DNA from: Chryseobacterium sp. UBA6632
GTDB lineage: Bacteria; Bacteroidota; Bacteroidia; Flavobacteriales; Weeksellaceae
Direction: 5' to 3'
Length of the DNA: 9,046 nucleotides
Assembly: GCA_002455915.1 (NCBI GenBank)
Contig: DKLU01000472.1
Coordinates: forward strand, 3,745-12,790
This document shows, piece by piece, positions 6,693 to 9,046 of the stretch. The number at the start of each line of letters is the position of its first letter. Position 1 is the first letter of the stretch. The translations under genes were made by a program, and so were the position numbers. The notes below the pieces were generated by a model. That model saw only the letters and a program-made list of their open reading frames with translations, made no database searches and was not told the DNA's origin.

Positions 6693-7727
6693 ATGAGAAA
6701 TGTAGATTATATAATCGTAGGAGACGGATATGCAGGTCTTTTTTTTGCACATCAACTGATTAAAAATGACAAATCGTTTGTACTGTTTTCAGAAGGTAAA
6801 AAGAGTGCTTCTCAGGTATCGGCGGGGATTATTAATCCGGTAGTTTTGAAGAAATTTACTACTTTTTGGTTAGCTCAGGAGCAGATTAATTTCTTAAAAG
6901 AAACATTGAAAGAGATTGAAGCATACACAGGACAAAATTATTTGATTGAAGCTCCTATTCACAGGATTTTTCATGATGAAAATGAAAAGAATTTATGGCT
7001 TAAAAAATCAGAAAAAGAAGAGTTAATTAATTTTCTTGATCAAAAATTTGATCGTTTAAATATAGTAAAAAATGATTTTCTCTCCGGAAAGGTAAATCAG
7101 TCTGCCAGACTTGATGTTAATAGATTTTTTAATGGTTTATTTAAGTTTTTAGAAAATGAAGGCAATTTAATTAAAGAAAAATTCAATTATTCTGAAATTG
7201 ATATTTCTGAATCATCTTATCAGGATTTAAAGTTTAAAAATATTATTTTCTGTGAAGGAATGGCGGTGAAAGATAATCCTTATTTTTCTGAAATTCCGGT
7301 GAATCCAAATAAAGGGCATCATATTAAAGTTGAGCTTTCACAATCTCTTTCAGAAAATATTACAATCAAAAAAAAACATTTCCTTTTTCCAACCTATAAT
7401 GGTCTGTATTTTTATGGCGGAACGTATGATAGAGAACAATTACATGAAAATATTGATGAAACTGCTGTAGAACAGCTTAAAAATGGATTGTCTGAGTTTT
7501 ATCCTTATGATTTTAAGATAAATGAAATTAATTTTGGTTTCAGACCTACTGTGAAAGACAGACGACCAATTATAGGAAGACATTCAGAGTTTAATAATTT
7601 ATACGTTTTCAATGGTTTAGGGGCTAGAGGTATTTTGAATGGCTGTTATTTCACCAAAAGTCTATATGATTTTATTGAAAATAACATTCCGCTGCATCAG
7701 GAGATTTCTTTAGAAAGATTTAAATAA
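6693..7727 (+). CDS. FAD-dependent oxidoreductase, DAO (D-amino acid/glycine oxidase-like) superfamily
   Basis: This is a 344-residue flavoprotein. The N-terminal Rossmann motif is VDYIIVGDGYAGLFFAHQL, with the GxGxxG glycines at residues 10, 12 and 15. SQVSAGIINPV (40-50) fits the second FAD-contacting segment of the DAO fold. The C-terminal part has the usual closing pattern FGFRPTVKDRRPIIG (281-295), LYVFNGLGARG (303-313) and then a final helix. There is no signal peptide, so a cytoplasmic protein is expected. Amine oxidation is the general chemistry of the family, but the substrate cannot be read from the sequence. I prefer ATG 6693 because it places the FAD motif at the very N-terminus, as in homologues; an upstream in-frame ATG at 6618 would overlap gldN and read through the terminator hairpin. 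The start lies 3 nt after the terminator, so expression needs readthrough or a promoter near the hairpin. The TAA stop overlaps the T-tract of a minus-strand terminator. Confidence 0.85.
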   Translation: MRNVDYIIVGDGYAGLFFAHQLIKNDKSFVLFSEGKKSASQVSAGIINPVVLKKFTTFWLAQEQINFLKETLKEIEAYTGQNYLIEAPIHRIFHDENEKNLWLKKSEKEELINFLDQKFDRLNIVKNDFLSGKVNQSARLDVNRFFNGLFKFLENEGNLIKEKFNYSEIDISESSYQDLKFKNIIFCEGMAVKDNPYFSEIPVNPNKGHHIKVELSQSLSENITIKKKHFLFPTYNGLYFYGGTYDREQLHENIDETAVEQLKNGLSEFYPYDFKINEINFGFRPTVKDRRPIIGRHSEFNNLYVFNGLGARGILNGCYFTKSLYDFIENNIPLHQEISLERFK

Positions 7728-7795
7728 AAAAATAGGATGCAAACAGCCAAAAAACAAATTGGGATGAGTATCTGATTCTGGCGTGTTTGCATTCC
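7726..7795 (-). terminator. Long stem-loop with T-tract, probable 3' end of the minus-strand HTH operon
   Basis: GGATGCAAACAGCCA (7735-7749) pairs with 7779-7795 over 15 bp, with two single-base bulges (7783 and 7792) and a 29-nt loop. Read on the minus strand, the 3' arm is followed by TA and then seven Ts (plus-strand A-run 7726-7732), which makes it terminator-like in that direction only; on the plus strand it is followed by CTACTTCC. It lies about 150 nt past the stop of the second HTH gene. The long loop is unusual for a simple terminator, so a structured RNA 3' end is an alternative. The rest of the convergent gap (7796-7947) is AT-rich and shows no gene. Confidence 0.55.
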
Positions 7796-7947
7796 CTACT
7801 TCCACTTAATAATTATATTGTATGATTGTTCATTGGTTTATTTCATATATCTATCGTTTTTAATGGTTAATACTATTTAAAAAAACATTTGCACTCACTT
7901 TAATATTTTTAAATTTATGTTGATTGTGTTTTTTTAGCTGAGTAGAA

Positions 7948-8298
7948 TTAAATATTAAGCGAATGCAAATGCTTCTGTTTGAAGTGTTTTTTCCATTTTG
8001 CCACTGTGTTTCTACTTAATTTAAAATGATTTGCTAATTCTGTGTTATTCAATTCATTTTTTTCTTGATATTCTAAGATTTCCAGTATTGTATTTTTATC
8101 GTAAGATCTATGTTTTTGGTTAAATTCTACCGTTTTTTTATCCTGTATTCCAAAAATGATATTATTGAGTTTTATTACGTCAAGCATTGATATTTCTTCC
8201 TTACTAAGGATATTGTTGCACTCTTGTTTTTTATTAGGATGGTCTCTGTTAATGATATCATTATAGATCACCCTGTAATTTGGGCATGTTCGCTGCAT
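7948..8298 (-). CDS. Small helix-turn-helix protein, second gene of an HTH pair
   Basis: The 116-residue product has an N-terminal region (1-60: MQRTCPNYRVIYNDII start, LDVIKLNNIIFGIQDKK) that I do not recognise as a named domain, and a C-terminal homeodomain-like/transposase-type HTH. QKHRSYDKNTILEILEYQEK (61-80) leads into NTELANHFKLSRNTVAKWKKHF (85-106), with the recognition helix at SRNTVAKWKKHF. There is no DDE or other catalytic domain, no signal peptide and no membrane segment. The product is basic at its C-terminus, as expected for DNA binding. It starts 14 nt after the stop of the upstream HTH gene, which implies co-transcription and perhaps translational coupling. I recall close relatives in Chryseobacterium genomes labelled as HTH proteins, also paired with a protein like its neighbour. 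A regulatory role is inferred; its targets are unknown. Confidence 0.8.
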   Translation of the reverse strand: MQRTCPNYRVIYNDIINRDHPNKKQECNNILSKEEISMLDVIKLNNIIFGIQDKKTVEFNQKHRSYDKNTILEILEYQEKNELNNTELANHFKLSRNTVAKWKKHFKQKHLHSLNI

Positions 8299-8312
8299 GA
8301 TATTCGTATTTC

Positions 8313-8771
8313 TTAGTTAATTTTTTGTGTATATTTATCATTTTCCATATCTCGGTATTTCACCGTCCATCGGTGTAATGTCGTTTTCGGAATTCCGTAG
8401 CGCTCAATCACTTCATTCATGTTTTTTTCGCCGGAATTAATGAGCTCTACAATAAAATCGATCACCTCTTTTGTGTAAATATTTTTCCTGAATTGAGGTA
8501 ATGATGTAGATTTTTCTTTCTGACATGTATAAAAATTACTTTGGGGAGAAAATAAAATTAAATGCTGAGAATAAATTCTAAAGAAATCGTATTCCAATAA
8601 TTTACTCCACTTTAAAAGTAATTCAGTTTCAATGGTTTTAGAATCATACATGTTTTTTATATCCTCTTCGGTGCAAGAAAAAAAATTGCATATTCTGGAT
8701 ATATCTATTTCATATTCTGTGACTCTTTGTTCAATCAAAGCGCCTATATTTATATTCTTAAACGATTTCAT
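8313..8771 (-). CDS. Two-domain helix-turn-helix protein (XRE-like plus transposase-type HTH), first gene of an HTH pair
   Basis: The 152-residue product contains two candidate DNA-binding domains. Residues 8-72 (NIGALIEQRVTEYEIDISR..., ending in LLKWSKLLEYDFFRIYSQHL) resemble a lambda-repressor/XRE-like helical domain. Residues 94-139 (FRKNIYTKEVIDFIVELINS, then NEVIERYGIPKTTLHRWTVKY) are a transposase/OrfA-type HTH with recognition helix PKTTLHRWTVKY. A polar linker (about 75-93) joins them. No catalytic domain follows and no insertion-sequence ends are visible, so it is not a working transposase by itself; databases may still label it one. The start ATG (complement of 8769-8771) is the first in frame and gives the expected N-terminus; an A-rich leader precedes it. 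It is transcribed first, with the second HTH gene 14 nt downstream. Function is unrecognised; a regulator is likely. Confidence 0.8.
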   Translation of the reverse strand: MKSFKNINIGALIEQRVTEYEIDISRICNFFSCTEEDIKNMYDSKTIETELLLKWSKLLEYDFFRIYSQHLILFSPQSNFYTCQKEKSTSLPQFRKNIYTKEVIDFIVELINSGEKNMNEVIERYGIPKTTLHRWTVKYRDMENDKYTQKIN

Positions 8772-8814
8772 AATAAGTTTTTTGATTTTTATGGTAATAA
8801 TGATTTGGTGTTGT

Positions 8815-8826
8815 GTTTTTAAAAAC
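8815..8826. promoter_or_regulatory. 12-bp perfect palindrome in the leader of the HTH pair
   Basis: GTTTTTAAAAAC is self-complementary and lies 44 bp before the ATG of the first HTH gene, downstream of the -7 box at 8860-8853. This is a possible operator position for autoregulation by the encoded HTH proteins. The AT-rich composition makes chance occurrence plausible. Confidence 0.25.
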
Positions 8827-8852
8827 GATTTGCTTTTACATTAATGTTGAAA

Positions 8853-8860
8853 CAAATCTA
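8853..8860 (-). promoter_or_regulatory. Candidate -7 element of the HTH pair promoter
   Basis: On the minus strand the sequence is TAGATTTG, an exact match to the flavobacterial TAnnTTTG box. Transcription would begin near 8846, giving a leader of about 75 nt before the ATG at 8771. No TTG stands at the expected -33 position; the sequence there is T-rich (8872-8886 region), so support is partial. Confidence 0.4.
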
Positions 8861-8893
8861 TTTAGTAGGAATTAAAAAAGATTAATTTAAGCT

Positions 8894-8996
8894 GTTAATT
8901 GGCGTTAATTAATCAACCACTATTGTACTATATGTGTTAATTGTAAATTTGTAATTTATTGATTTGTTGGTTCTTATATTTTGTTAAGTGTTAATT
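8894..8996. repeat. Four direct GTTAATT repeats upstream of the HTH pair
   Basis: GTTAATT occurs at 8894-8900, 8904-8910, 8936-8942 and 8990-8996, with a partial copy TGTTAAG at 8982-8988. The first two are exactly 10 bp apart, so they would lie on the same face of the helix. They may be protein-binding sites for the divergent control region, but AT-rich sequence lowers the weight of this. Confidence 0.3.
8923..8951 (+). promoter_or_regulatory. Candidate flavobacterial promoter reading rightward out of the window
   Basis: TTG (8923-8925) and TAAATTTG (8944-8951) are spaced by 18 nt, matching both the -33 TTG and -7 TAnnTTTG elements and the 17-23 nt spacing known for Flavobacterium. The start would be near 8958, pointing away from the HTH pair to an unseen gene or RNA at the right edge. 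One GTTAATT repeat (8936-8942) falls inside the spacer, a place where a bound repressor could block it. Confidence 0.4.
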
Positions 8997-9046
8997 CATT
9001 CATTGCTTAATATTTTAGCATTATTAACGAAATGTCATGCTTTTTT

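Larger units (their letters stand above)
8772..9046. other. AT-rich upstream region of the HTH pair, no gene seen
   Basis: These 275 bases hold no convincing coding frame. They contain a minus-strand -7 box, a 12-bp palindrome, four GTTAATT repeats and a plus-strand promoter match, listed separately. The right edge of the window cuts the region, so a gene transcribed rightward may begin just beyond it. Confidence 0.6.

Noticed and set aside
7737..7775. Twelve-codon leader ORF (starting MQTAKK) in the stem-loop
   Set aside because: It is very short, has no start signal and lies in the structure assigned to the minus strand; chance is the simplest explanation.
8632..8844. Plus-strand ORF of 70 residues opposite the first HTH gene
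   Set aside because: It is mostly antisense to a domain-bearing gene, and its hydrophobic look comes from the AT-rich complement; no start signal is evident.
7726..8880. Complete insertion sequence
   Set aside because: The HTH proteins resemble OrfA-type DNA-binding parts, but there is no DDE, HUH or serine recombinase domain, no convincing terminal inverted repeats around both ends and no target duplication that I can see.
9017..9046. Terminator at the right edge (AGCAT / ATGCT then Ts)
   Set aside because: The stem is only 5 bp with a 15-nt loop and the T-run is cut by the window edge; too weak to call.
1..9046. CRISPR array, tRNA or rRNA genes
   Set aside because: No regularly spaced repeats, cloverleaf-like sequences or rRNA segments were seen on either strand.

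Overview
The window is AT-rich DNA from a member of the Flavobacteriia, most likely Chryseobacterium or a close relative in the Weeksellaceae. The reasons are the T9SS/gliding order gldK-gldL-gldM-gldN, start codons with A-rich upstream sequence instead of a clear Shine-Dalgarno, promoter-like TAnnTTTG boxes, and two C-terminal small HTH proteins of a type I recall from Chryseobacterium and Elizabethkingia. The genus is inferred from protein resemblance in memory, not from a search.

Layout. 1-1743 (+) is glmS (glucosamine-6-phosphate synthase), cut by the left edge and lacking roughly its first 35-40 codons. After a 108-bp AT-rich gap comes the gldKLMN cluster (1852-6637, +), which encodes the core trans-envelope machine of the type IX secretion system: GldK lipoprotein and GldN form the periplasmic ring, while GldL and GldM form the proton-driven inner-membrane motor. 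A strong intrinsic terminator (6659-6689) closes the cluster. Only 3 nt after it begins an FAD-dependent oxidoreductase of the DAO superfamily (6693-7727, +). The last part (7726-9046) holds two small minus-strand genes 14 nt apart (8771-8313, then 8298-7948). Both encode DNA-binding HTH proteins without a transposase catalytic domain. They are followed by a long stem-loop with a T-tract on the minus strand and preceded by an AT-rich promoter and repeat region.

Main result. gldM is broken by one in-frame amber codon (TAG, 4523-4525, codon 147 of 530). The rest of the frame is open and recognisable as GldM to its natural stop at 5675-5677. The likely original codon is CAG (Gln), a single C-to-T change. 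As written, the gene yields a stub with the transmembrane helix and motor residue Arg9 but only part of the first periplasmic domain, so T9SS secretion and any gliding should be lost unless the codon is suppressed or is a sequence error.

Other points of interest are the terminator placed against the start codon of the oxidoreductase, the non-transposon HTH gene pair with its own promoter, repeats and terminal stem-loop, and a GldK whose FGE-type fold lacks the catalytic cysteines and carries a large insert.
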